From: Prevotella sp.
Lineage (GTDB): Bacteria; Bacteroidota; Bacteroidia; Bacteroidales; Bacteroidaceae
NCBI GenBank assembly: GCA_017538195.1
Contig: JAFYJH010000040.1
Span: forward strand, 1 to 53,526
DNA: 53,526 nucleotides
Direction of reading: 5' to 3'
Shown in pieces: positions 1 through 7,926 of the stretch; positions within the stretch are counted from its first letter, which is position 1; the number at the start of each line of letters is the position of its first letter. Below the pieces are notes generated by a model. The model made no database searches, was not told the DNA's origin, and worked only from the letters and a program-made list of their open reading frames with translations. A program made the position numbers and the translations under genes.

Positions 1-915
1 GCTGCCTTCGACCTTTTTCCCGACAACTTTTCCCTTTTTCAAAGTGACTTCAATCGTCGCATCGGCAATGGCTGTGGCGTTGTTGGCAGGATTCAGGCAA
101 ACGACCGGCTTTCCCTCGATGTTGGTGATGGTTTCGCTGTAGCGCGTGTGGTCGTGACCGAAGAGAATGAGGTCGAAGCCGGGGATGTTTCGGGCGATGA
201 GCAGCGAAGCGTCTTCCTCGGTGCCATCGGTAATGATGCCGCCTTCCGTGCCGCTGTGGAACAGGCCGATGACAACATCAGGATGCTCGTTTTCCTGTAA
301 AAATTTCATCCAATGGCTCGCCGATACCACCATATCGTCGAAGCGAAGTCCGTTCCAAACCGATTCGGGCAGCCAGTTGGGAATGGCAGGCGTGAGCAGT
401 CCGAGGACGGCGATTTTCAGTCCGTCTTTTTTAAGAATGGTATAGGGTTTCAAATACGGTTTCCCCGTTTTCGTGTCGATGACATTCGCGCCGAGCATCG
501 GGCAGCGAACCTCGCGAATCCACTTGTTATAGACGGCGTGGCCGGGCTCGATGTCGTGGTTGCCGATGGTTTGCGCGTCGTATTTCAGATAGTTGGTGAG
601 GTCGGCGGCGATGTTGGTCGTTTCGGTGTTCACGAAATTGTAATAATAGCACGTCGGCTGACCCTGCAAAATGTCGCCGTTGTCGAGCAGAATGACGCGA
701 TCGCCGTGCTGTTCGCGCAGTCGGTTCACGTAATTGCTGACGCGGGCCAACGAACCTCGTTTGGGCTTGCGATTGATGAAGTCGTAGGGGAAAAACGAGC
801 CGTGAACGTCGCTGGTTTCGACGATTCGGAGCGTTACGGTTTTGGTTTTTTGCTTTGCCGTCATAGGTAGGAAACATAAAAGTGCCATTGAGCACGCAAG
901 AATCGATTTTTTCAT
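1..915 (-). CDS. 5'-nucleotidase / metallophosphatase (3' part beyond window)
   Basis: Probable periplasmic or envelope metallophosphoesterase of the 5'-nucleotidase/2',3'-cyclic phosphodiesterase family, which removes phosphate from nucleotides. The 305 residues visible begin with a signal peptide (KKS then a hydrophobic stretch, cleavage near PMTA-KQ). The calcineurin-like metal-binding motifs follow in order: SDVHG (residues 35-39), NGDILQG (from 79), GNHDIE (from 118), an FHSGTEGG segment and GHDHTR. The frame is open to base 1, so the C-terminal part, where a nucleotidase specificity domain would be expected, lies outside the window. The ATG at 915 overlaps the stop of the preceding glycosyltransferase by four bases (ATGA), so translation is probably coupled. 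The family is clear; the natural substrate is not known. Confidence 0.9.
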   Translation of the reverse strand, partial: MKKSILACSMALLCFLPMTAKQKTKTVTLRIVETSDVHGSFFPYDFINRKPKRGSLARVSNYVNRLREQHGDRVILLDNGDILQGQPTCYYYNFVNTETTNIAADLTNYLKYDAQTIGNHDIEPGHAVYNKWIREVRCPMLGANVIDTKTGKPYLKPYTILKKDGLKIAVLGLLTPAIPNWLPESVWNGLRFDDMVVSASHWMKFLQENEHPDVVIGLFHSGTEGGIITDGTEEDASLLIARNIPGFDLILFGHDHTRYSETITNIEGKPVVCLNPANNATAIADATIEVTLKKGKVVGKKVEGS

Positions 916-2036
916 ATTTTTTGATGATTTTTCGTCGTGTTGAGCAGTTTTTCGTAGAATTTTTCGTACTGCCGCGCCACTTTCAGATGGTCGTGATGGC
1001 GACGGATGTACTCGACGCTCTGCCGCTGGAGTTCGGGGATGCGCTCGGGATGCAGAACGAGTTGTTCGAGTTCGTGGAAAACGCTTTCGTAGGTCGGTCC
1101 GACATTGACAATAGGTCGGAGTTCGGTCTCGCCGATGATTTCGTAGTTTTCGGGTTCGCCTCCGCCGACGCAGATGATGCCTTTCGACATCGCCAACAGC
1201 GCGTTCATCGCGGGCGTGTAGGCGTAGAGTTGGTCGAGAATGGCATCCGACTCGTCCATCAGGTGCTGATATTCGGCAAACGGCACCGACTCGGCGATTT
1301 TCAGTTCGACTTTTTCGGGATATTTTCGGGCGATTTCCCGTGCGGCACGCAGCATAATGTCGGTGCCTTTGTATTCAGAACGCTCGCGGTTGATGCCGAT
1401 GAAAAGGCGGATTTTTTGTCCTTTTTCTTCTGCAACTTCGGTTTGGGTATTCAAAACAATCGGATAGGGAACAAACTCCGTTTTTTCAGGAAAATGTGGC
1501 CGATAGCAAACATCGTATTCGTAAAGTCCCGTGACGATGCCGTCGCAATCGTCGGCGATATGGCGATTGAGCCGTTCCTTCGCCGTTCCGAGCCAGTCGG
1601 CGCGTTCCGCGAGGGCGTTTTTGTCGGTTCGCAGTTCGTCGCCGATGTTGAAATCGCTGTATCTCAAAGGCTTTTCGTTGATGCAAGTCGAAACCCAGTA
1701 ATAGTCCATCCCGAATGCGCCGAGCACGATTCGCCGATTGTTTCTGCGCAAAAAGTTGTAGAAAGGACGGATTCGCTCGGCCTTCAGTTCAACGAACATC
1801 GGATTGATGAGTTGCACAATGTCGTAATTTTTGAACTTCGGCAGCAGTCGGATGAGCCGCAACAGCAGCCTAATACCACCGATTTTCGTCGGTTTTCGCG
1901 CAAGATCGATGTCACGCGGATAATTCTTCCAAAAATCGCCGTTGGAAGCCACCGTCACCTCGTGTCCGAGCGTCCGCAGCCCTTCTGCGAGCGTCCAATG
2001 CACGTTGCTGTATTCGCCGAGTAGTAGAATTTTCAC
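912..2036 (-). CDS. GT4-like glycosyltransferase
   Basis: Predicted cytoplasmic glycosyltransferase of the GT-B (GT4-like) fold, 374 residues, transferring a sugar from a nucleotide sugar during surface glycan synthesis. The N-terminus KILLLGEYSNVHWTLAEGL-TLGHEV is the usual first strand and helix of the acceptor domain. The C-terminal half carries the donor-site region (LDQLYAYTPAMNALLAMSKG, then GGGEPENYE with the acidic residue placed as in the E-x7-E motif). The start codon is GTG at 2036-2034; it overlaps the TGA of the upstream GT2 gene as GTGA. Neighbours are two GT2 enzymes upstream and a 5'-nucleotidase downstream. The sugar transferred cannot be told from sequence. Confidence 0.85.
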   Translation of the reverse strand: MKILLLGEYSNVHWTLAEGLRTLGHEVTVASNGDFWKNYPRDIDLARKPTKIGGIRLLLRLIRLLPKFKNYDIVQLINPMFVELKAERIRPFYNFLRRNNRRIVLGAFGMDYYWVSTCINEKPLRYSDFNIGDELRTDKNALAERADWLGTAKERLNRHIADDCDGIVTGLYEYDVCYRPHFPEKTEFVPYPIVLNTQTEVAEEKGQKIRLFIGINRERSEYKGTDIMLRAAREIARKYPEKVELKIAESVPFAEYQHLMDESDAILDQLYAYTPAMNALLAMSKGIICVGGGEPENYEIIGETELRPIVNVGPTYESVFHELEQLVLHPERIPELQRQSVEYIRRHHDHLKVARQYEKFYEKLLNTTKNHQKI

Positions 2037-3031
2037 CGTTCTCTTTTCAAGTGTGGAAGTGCGAGCATCAGCATCCGCAGACCGGCCTGAGAATTGGTCA
2101 TTCGGCGGAACCAGCTGTATTTTTTCGTGTAGTTTCGGTCGGGTAGTGGGAAGAGTCCGTTTCGCTCGAGTTCTTTCAGTTGCTCGTTGAGGAAATCGCG
2201 GTCGCGCGTTTCGACGATGATGTTGTAGATGTAATCCATCGTGAGTTGTGCCACGCGGCGTTGCATCGCCTGTCGGTCGGCTTGAGGCATTCGGTCGGCC
2301 TTTTCGTTGAGTCGAAGAATCGTGTCGAGATTATCGTCGAAGCGTTTTCGCAGACTTTCGTCCGACTTCCGATGCGTTGCCGACTTCTGATGCTGACGAT
2401 AGAAATAGGCTTTCGCTTCGGTCGTGAAAAGCCTTTCTGAACGCAAGAGCAGAAGCGGCGTAAATTCTTCATCTTCAGTGAATTGCTTGTTTACGGTAAA
2501 GTGAAGGTTTCCGATTAGACTACGATGGAAAACGTAACTGCAAACCGACGATTTGATGTTGTGGTGCCGCATATATTCGCTGCCTTGGAACGGTCCTTCG
2601 CAATCGAGTTCGCTTTTCGGCTTTTTGGGGCTTGTCGTCGCACTGAAAAGCAGCATATCGGGCTGTTTCGACTGAAGAATTTCAAGGCAATGCTCGTAGT
2701 TTTCGGGAATCAGTCGGTCGTCGCCGTCGATGAACTGGATGAACTGCCCTGTGGCGATTCGCAGTCCGGCATTTCGTGCCGCAGAAACGCCCTGATTGTC
2801 CTGCCGATAATAAATCAGGTGGCTCGCGAGGTCTTTGAGTTCGGTCAAAGGCGTTTCGTCGCTGCCGTCATCGACAAGGATGATTTCGCGCTCCTGCGGA
2901 AGCATCGACAAGGCCAAAATGCTCTCGACACACTCGCGAAGCATCGTGGTTGGCAGGTTGTAGGCCGTGACGACGAAACTCACTAACGGCTGCGCTTGTA
3001 GAACTTGTGTATGGTCGCGTTGATTCTGCAT
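2033..3031 (-). CDS. GT2 family glycosyltransferase
   Basis: Family 2 (GT-A) inverting glycosyltransferase, 332 residues. The start (FVVTAYNLPTTMLRECVESI), ILVDDGSDETPL, SAARNAGLRIATG and QFIDGDDRL with the DxD-type metal site are all visible in the first 120 residues. The frame is open much further upstream, but that part merely overlaps the end of the preceding gene in another frame. I chose the ATG at 3031, which puts the GT2 fold about 20 residues in and leaves a 49-base overlap with the preceding GT2 gene. It ends in a GTGA overlap with the next gene. Acceptor and sugar are unknown; a role in capsule, O-antigen or exopolysaccharide assembly is inferred from the neighbours. Confidence 0.85.
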   Translation of the reverse strand: MQNQRDHTQVLQAQPLVSFVVTAYNLPTTMLRECVESILALSMLPQEREIILVDDGSDETPLTELKDLASHLIYYRQDNQGVSAARNAGLRIATGQFIQFIDGDDRLIPENYEHCLEILQSKQPDMLLFSATTSPKKPKSELDCEGPFQGSEYMRHHNIKSSVCSYVFHRSLIGNLHFTVNKQFTEDEEFTPLLLLRSERLFTTEAKAYFYRQHQKSATHRKSDESLRKRFDDNLDTILRLNEKADRMPQADRQAMQRRVAQLTMDYIYNIIVETRDRDFLNEQLKELERNGLFPLPDRNYTKKYSWFRRMTNSQAGLRMLMLALPHLKRER

Positions 3032-3912
3032 AAATTTTTCATTCCAAATAGTTTCAATAGTCTGATTTTCAATGGAATAGACTCGCCGCCTTGCCGTTGG
3101 CAAACGCTGTCGGGACTCGGCAATTCGGGCACTTTTCCCGTCACCTCCGCCACATCGAGCGCAATGTTCAGAATATGGCCGTAGTAGCCGTAACTGACGG
3201 GCATCAGCATCGTGTGGCCCTTCAGCACGTTCAGATGGGCCGTCAGCAGGTTGCTGAGCGCCTCGCCGTCGGCAGTTTCCGTGATTCCCTTGGGGTTGTG
3301 ATAGTAGTAGTAAAGCCCTTCGTTCACCGTCGCCACCGTGCGGCAATTCTCCAACAGTCGGGGCAGCGTGTGAATGTCCTCAAACTTCATTCCCACAGGA
3401 AATTTGACGTCTTGAAACAACTCGCGACGATAGATTTTATTCCAAGCGTAGGCGTGTTTGAAAGCCTCGGTTTCGTACCAATAGGCGCGCATGTCGCTGA
3501 ATTGCTGCTGCCTGAAGAAGAGCCGACGCTGCTTGCCTCGTTTCCCGACGTATTGATCAACGGGATATTCGATGAAATCGTATTCGTGGTGAATGGCGAG
3601 AATGTCCATCAGCGGCTTGAGCGTGTCGCCGTGGATGTAGTCGTCGCTGTCGATGAAGGTGATATATTCGCCCTTCGACTTCTTGATGCCCGCGTTTCGG
3701 GCGGCACTCAAGCCTTTGTTCGGCTGATGCACGACTTGGATTCGATGGTCGCGTTTCGAGAGTTCATCGCAGATTTCGCCGCTTCTGTCGGTCGATCCGT
3801 CATCGACGAGAATGACCTGAAAATCGCGGAATTTCTGCCTCAACACGCTCTCGACACATCGCTCAAGCGTCTGTTCGACATTGTATGCTGGTATGACAAT
3901 AGATAATTTCAT
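2983..3912 (-). CDS. GT2 family glycosyltransferase
   Basis: Classic GT2 transferase of 309 residues and the first gene of the minus-strand glycan cluster. Motifs seen: SIVIPAYNVEQTLERCVESV at the N-terminus, ILVDDGSTDRSGEICDEL, GLSAARNAGIKKSKGEYITF and FIDSDDYIHGDTL with the DxD-like site near residue 90. The second half (AWNKIYRRELF, KFEDIHTLPRLL) matches bacterial GT2 enzymes of polysaccharide loci. The ATG at 3912 sits just downstream of a TAACTTTG -7 box on the minus strand. The gene is divergent from the flippase gene, which suggests one surface-polysaccharide locus read both ways. Substrate unknown. Confidence 0.9.
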   Translation of the reverse strand: MKLSIVIPAYNVEQTLERCVESVLRQKFRDFQVILVDDGSTDRSGEICDELSKRDHRIQVVHQPNKGLSAARNAGIKKSKGEYITFIDSDDYIHGDTLKPLMDILAIHHEYDFIEYPVDQYVGKRGKQRRLFFRQQQFSDMRAYWYETEAFKHAYAWNKIYRRELFQDVKFPVGMKFEDIHTLPRLLENCRTVATVNEGLYYYYHNPKGITETADGEALSNLLTAHLNVLKGHTMLMPVSYGYYGHILNIALDVAEVTGKVPELPSPDSVCQRQGGESIPLKIRLLKLFGMKNLCRINATIHKFYKRSR

Positions 3913-3916
3913 GCTG

Positions 3917-3924
3917 CAAAGTTA
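3917..3924 (-). promoter_or_regulatory. -7 box of the glycosyltransferase cluster
   Basis: TAACTTTG on the minus strand, matching the Bacteroidetes -7 consensus TAnnTTTG, immediately upstream of the ATG at 3912. The predicted leader is very short. No good TTTG is present 19-21 bases further upstream, so the -33 element is weak. Confidence 0.6.
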
Positions 3925-3932
3925 CGAAATAA

Positions 3933-3964
3933 TTTGCAGAAACGTAATAAAATGACTAACTTTG
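3933..3964 (+). promoter_or_regulatory. Bacteroidetes-type promoter of the flippase gene
   Basis: TTTG at 3933-3936 and TAACTTTG at 3957-3964, separated by 20 bases: a full match to the primary-sigma promoter of this phylum. It lies back to back with the minus-strand promoter at 3917-3924. It also argues that translation starts at 3986, because the upstream in-frame ATG at 3962 would fall inside the -7 box. Confidence 0.75.
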
Positions 3965-3985
3965 CGTTTTATTTTTAGAAAAAAT

Positions 3986-5476
3986 ATGAAAGAGAACGAC
4001 AAAGACATCTACGGTCACATACTGAAATACACCAGTCTTTTCGGTGGCGTTCACGGTCTGAACATCCTCATCACCATTGTCCGCACGAAGATTGTCACAT
4101 GGTTGCTCGGTCCGGGCGGCATGGGCTTGTCGTCGCTTTTTCAAACCACTGCCAACTTCATTTCGCAGGCCACGAATCTGGGCATTTCGTTCAGTGCCGT
4201 GCGCAACGTTTCCGAACTTTTCGACTCTGGCGACGAGGCTCGAATCGCCCATTTCATCAAGGTTGTGCGGGCGTGGAGCCTGCTGACGGGCTTGATTGGA
4301 ACGCTTTTGTGTATGCTCATCGGCCCGATTCTGAGCCAACTGACCTTCACTTGGGGCGACCACACGCTTCATTTCGTCGTTTTGGCTCCGTTGGTGGGAA
4401 TGTTGGCCGTGACGGGCGGCGAAACGGCGATTTTGAAAGGTGCTCGGCAGTTGCGCTCGCTGGCGGCGATTCAAATGTATAATGTCATTGCGGCCTTGCT
4501 GATTTCCGTGCCCGTCTATTACTTTTTCGGCGAGAGCGGAATCGTGCCCGTAATGCTGCTGACGGGACTTTTTGCCATGATTTTGACCATCCAAAAGTCG
4601 CACAAACTCTATCCGCTGCGTTTTTCGGGCATCCACGGCATTCTCGGCGAAGGCATGGGCATGGTGAAACTTGGCGTTGCCTTCACCTTGGCAGGAATTT
4701 TCGGGAGCGGTGCCGATTTCATCATTCGCGCCTATTTAAATAATGTTTCGTCGCTCGACGAGGTCGGCCATTACAACGTGGGCTACATGATGACGATGAC
4801 CTACGCAGGCATGATTTTCTCGGCGATGGAAACCGATTATTTTCCGCGATTGTCGGCTGTCAATAACGACCGTTTCAAGTGTATGGACTTGATTAGCAAG
4901 CAGGCCGAAGTGTCGCTTTTGCTGATTTCTCCGATCATCGTGGCGGCCATTTTCCTGTTGCCAGTCGCCCTTCCGCTGCTGACGAGCAGCAAGTTTCTCC
5001 CCGTCGTCGATATGATGAGAATCATGTCGCTCGCGCTCTATCTTCGCGCCGTCAATCTGTCGCTCGAATACCTTTCCTTGGCAAAGGGCGCGTCGCTGTC
5101 GTACCTGTTTTTAGAGGGCGTTTACGATGTTTTCGTAGTGATCCTGACGATTGTCTGCTACCAATTCTACGGGCTGACCGGCGCAGGCGCAGCACTTTTG
5201 GCGGCAGGCGTTTTCAACACGCTCTTGGTGATGGGCTACATCGGTCTGAAATTCGGTGTCCACATCCGCAAGGCGATTTTCCTGTTGCTCCTGCTTCAGA
5301 TGGGCATCGGCGTGGCGGCGTTCTTCGCCACGCAATGGCTGTCGGGCTTCGGCTATTGGCTCGCAGGCATCGGGCTGTTCGGCATCAGTCTATGGATTTC
5401 GGTGAATATTCTACGAAGAAAAACCCATTTGTGGGATAAAATCAAGGCGAAAATCAATAAAATTCTTGGAAAATGA
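3986..5476 (+). CDS. O-antigen/polysaccharide flippase (Wzx-like)
   Basis: Integral inner-membrane protein of the MOP/polysaccharide-translocase superfamily, predicted to flip undecaprenyl-linked repeat units to the periplasm. From the ATG at 3986 it has 496 residues and about 12-14 hydrophobic spans. The N-terminal part contains GGVHGLNILITIVRTKIVTWLLGPGGMGLSSLFQ split over two spans, a sequence style typical of Bacteroidetes Wzx-like proteins. The tail is basic (KIKAKINKILGK). It ends in an ATGA overlap with the next GT2 gene, so the two are translationally coupled. The divergent glycosyltransferases support a role in surface polysaccharide export. The substrate is not known. Confidence 0.85.
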   Translation: MKENDKDIYGHILKYTSLFGGVHGLNILITIVRTKIVTWLLGPGGMGLSSLFQTTANFISQATNLGISFSAVRNVSELFDSGDEARIAHFIKVVRAWSLLTGLIGTLLCMLIGPILSQLTFTWGDHTLHFVVLAPLVGMLAVTGGETAILKGARQLRSLAAIQMYNVIAALLISVPVYYFFGESGIVPVMLLTGLFAMILTIQKSHKLYPLRFSGIHGILGEGMGMVKLGVAFTLAGIFGSGADFIIRAYLNNVSSLDEVGHYNVGYMMTMTYAGMIFSAMETDYFPRLSAVNNDRFKCMDLISKQAEVSLLLISPIIVAAIFLLPVALPLLTSSKFLPVVDMMRIMSLALYLRAVNLSLEYLSLAKGASLSYLFLEGVYDVFVVILTIVCYQFYGLTGAGAALLAAGVFNTLLVMGYIGLKFGVHIRKAIFLLLLLQMGIGVAAFFATQWLSGFGYWLAGIGLFGISLWISVNILRRKTHLWDKIKAKINKILGK

Positions 5477-6474
5477 CGACGAGCGTATCTGTTTTGGTGG
5501 CGATTTACAACGCTGCGCCGTATTTGGAGCAGTGTTTGGACTCGTTGTTGGGTCAATCGATTGAGAACATCCAAATTTTGTGTATGGACGACTGTTCGAC
5601 GGACAATTCTTGGGAAATTTTGCAGGATTATGCTCGCCGTGACGCTCGCGTGGAAATCTTTCAAATGCCCGAAAACAGCGGTCAGGCGAAGGCTCGCAAC
5701 GAACTGATTCGCCACGCTCGGGGAAAATTCGTCACTTTCTTGGACAGCGACGACTGGATGGCTCCCGACACGCTCGAAAATTGCGTGAAAATCTTCGACG
5801 AACACGACGATGCCGACTGCGTGTTGCTGCGCGTCTTGAAAATCGACGAAAACGGCACGGAAACCGACTACGACAAGCCGATTCCGCCCTCGCTGACGGG
5901 TTTTGAGGCTTTCAAGGCCAGCCTGACTTGGGACATTCACGGCTGCTACGCCGCCCGACGCGAATTTTTCGAGCAATGGCCCTACGACGACACTTGCCGC
6001 TCTTACAGCGACGACAACTCGACCCGTCAGCATTACTACCATTCGCGTCGCGTCTATTACGCGCCCGATGCCCGCTATTTCTACCGCCAAAACGCCGATT
6101 CCACCACGCATCGCGTCAGCGTCCGCCGCTACGACTTTCTTCGCGCAAACACGAGTATGAAACGGCAGTTGCTCGACCTCAATGTCGGCGAAGAAATTCT
6201 TGATATTTACGAAAATATCCGATGGTTGAATTGCGTCGGACTCTACATGTTTTATTATCAGAATCGTTGCTTGATGTCGGCTGCGGACAACGCTTACGGA
6301 CTTCAGGAAATCAAGTCGGTCTGGCGAAGCATCGAGGCGAAAAGGCTTCGTCCGCGCAACCGCTACAAACTGGGCTACGTTCCGCTGCAATGGTCGTGGC
6401 GGCTGTTCCGGGTCGAGGAAGAAATCTATTTTTTCCTCAGAAGCATCAAAAATCGGTGGAAAAACATTGCTTAA
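5473..6474 (+). CDS. GT2 family glycosyltransferase
   Basis: GT-A glycosyltransferase of 333 residues. Motifs in order: VSVLVAIYNAAPYLEQCLDSL, CMDDCSTDNSWEIL, NSGQAKARNELIRHARGKFV and FLDSDDWMAPDTLENC, carrying the DxD-type site near residue 95. The C-terminal half (DIHGCYAARREFFEQWPYDD, YFYRQNADSTTHRVS) resembles capsule and LPS glycosyltransferases. The ATG overlaps the flippase stop by four bases. No promoter is seen between them, so the two form an operon. The strongly basic C-terminus may help peripheral membrane association (inference). Confidence 0.87.
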   Translation: MTTSVSVLVAIYNAAPYLEQCLDSLLGQSIENIQILCMDDCSTDNSWEILQDYARRDARVEIFQMPENSGQAKARNELIRHARGKFVTFLDSDDWMAPDTLENCVKIFDEHDDADCVLLRVLKIDENGTETDYDKPIPPSLTGFEAFKASLTWDIHGCYAARREFFEQWPYDDTCRSYSDDNSTRQHYYHSRRVYYAPDARYFYRQNADSTTHRVSVRRYDFLRANTSMKRQLLDLNVGEEILDIYENIRWLNCVGLYMFYYQNRCLMSAADNAYGLQEIKSVWRSIEAKRLRPRNRYKLGYVPLQWSWRLFRVEEEIYFFLRSIKNRWKNIA

Positions 6475-6496
6475 TCGAAGAAAATTCGTATTTTTG
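6467..6496 (+). promoter_or_regulatory. Promoter of the NhaD gene
   Basis: TATTTTTG at 6489-6496 fits the -7 consensus, with TTG at 6467-6469 about 19 bases upstream as the -33 element. The expected transcript start is about 25 bases before the ATG at 6529. The -33 box overlaps the end of the preceding coding region. Confidence 0.6.
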
Positions 6497-6528
6497 CAGG
6501 TTGAAATCATTTTTGACCTGAAATTATT

Positions 6529-7875
6529 ATGACTTTGATTATCGTTGCCATCTTGCTGATTGCCTATCTGTTAATCGGCACCGAACATCTCACCAACGTG
6601 AGCAAGGCCGCCGTCGCGATTTTCGCCGGAACGGTGGGCTGGGTGTTGTATATTTGCTACGGAATGGACTTCGTGATGGGTGTCCATCCGAAGGAATACG
6701 CCGATTTTCTGGGCAATGCAGCCCCGACAAGCCTCGGCGTGAAGCAGTACATTGCGCAAAACATTTTTTTGAAACACGTCGGACGGGCGTCGGAAATCGT
6801 GATTTTCCTCTTGGCAACGATGACGATTGTCGAAATTCTCAGCAACAACGGCTGTTTCGACTTCATCCGCCAGTTGCTCAAGACGCGCAGCAGCAGCCGA
6901 ATGTTGTGGACGCTGTCGGCCATCACGTTTCTGCTGTCGGCCAACCTCGACAACCTTTCCACGACGGTGATGATGCTTGCCGTGATGCGCACGCTGATTC
7001 AAACCCGTCGGCAGCGAATACTTTTCGGTTCGGCGATTGTCATTGCAGCGAACTGCGGCGGCGCGCTGACGGTGATTGGCGACCCTGCGGGACTGGTTTT
7101 GTGGAATATGGAAAAAGTGACGGCGACGGCATTTTCAATGCGAATGGCGATTCCGTGCCTTGTGGCGTGGGCCGTTCCGACGTGGTGGATTGGTCGCCAA
7201 CTGCCTGAGCGTTGCGACCTCGAATGGTCGGCGATGCCTTATCGCGGCGACGACACCCGCCTGACCGTCTGGCAACGCCTTCTGATGCTGTTTCTCGGCA
7301 TCGGCGGCCTGTGGTTCATCCCGACTTTCCATAATATCACGCAGTTGAGCCCGTTCCTCGGAGCCTTGTGCGTGTTGGCGGTGCTGTGGATTGTCGATGA
7401 ACTCTACAACCGAAATCTGGCGGCATCGGGCGAATTGGCGCGTCGGAAAGTGCCGACCGCCCTGCAATACGAAACGATTCAGATGGTGCTCTACGTGATG
7501 GGCCTGATGCTCGCCGTCGGCGTGGTCGAGGAAACAGGCGCAATCCAGTGGCTCGTGGCCCAAATCGCCAACTACGGCCTCGACAGTTGGTGGCTGACGG
7601 GACTTTTCGCCTCGCTGCTCAGTGCCGTTTTGGAAAATTTTGCAACTGCCGTTACCTTCTTCTCGTTGAATCCTTTGGCCGAGCAAAATTCCCTTTATTG
7701 GAGCGTCGTCGCCTTCGCCTCAGCCATCGGCGGCAACGTGCTATGCATCGGTTCGATGAGCGGCATCGCCCTGATGAAAATGGAGCGCATCCGCGTCGGT
7801 TGGTACTTCCGAAAAGTCGGCCTCGCCACGCTCGTCGGATTGGTCGGCGGAATGGTGTTGCTGATGGTGGTGTAG
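6529..7875 (+). CDS. nhaD: NhaD-type Na+/H+ antiporter
   Basis: Inner-membrane sodium:proton antiporter of the NhaD branch of the ion transporter superfamily, 448 residues with about 12 hydrophobic segments. Family motifs are readable: SANLDNLSTTVMMLA with the conserved N and D in mid-membrane, NCGGALTVIGDPAGLVLW, and in the second half ENFATAVTFFSLNP followed by AIGGNVLCIGSMSGIALM. The two inverted halves are therefore complete. The gene has its own promoter and sits alone between glycan genes and histidine catabolism genes. Its likely job is Na+ extrusion and pH balance. Confidence 0.88.
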   Translation: MTLIIVAILLIAYLLIGTEHLTNVSKAAVAIFAGTVGWVLYICYGMDFVMGVHPKEYADFLGNAAPTSLGVKQYIAQNIFLKHVGRASEIVIFLLATMTIVEILSNNGCFDFIRQLLKTRSSSRMLWTLSAITFLLSANLDNLSTTVMMLAVMRTLIQTRRQRILFGSAIVIAANCGGALTVIGDPAGLVLWNMEKVTATAFSMRMAIPCLVAWAVPTWWIGRQLPERCDLEWSAMPYRGDDTRLTVWQRLLMLFLGIGGLWFIPTFHNITQLSPFLGALCVLAVLWIVDELYNRNLAASGELARRKVPTALQYETIQMVLYVMGLMLAVGVVEETGAIQWLVAQIANYGLDSWWLTGLFASLLSAVLENFATAVTFFSLNPLAEQNSLYWSVVAFASAIGGNVLCIGSMSGIALMKMERIRVGWYFRKVGLATLVGLVGGMVLLMVV

Positions 7876-7926
7876 CCTCAAAAATGAAACTAATTGACCT
7901 AAATAACCTAAACAAAAATAACAACT

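Noticed and set aside
3031..3346. Longer N-terminus for the second GT2 gene
   Set aside because: The extra residues come from the overlapping upstream gene in another frame and do not resemble a GT2.
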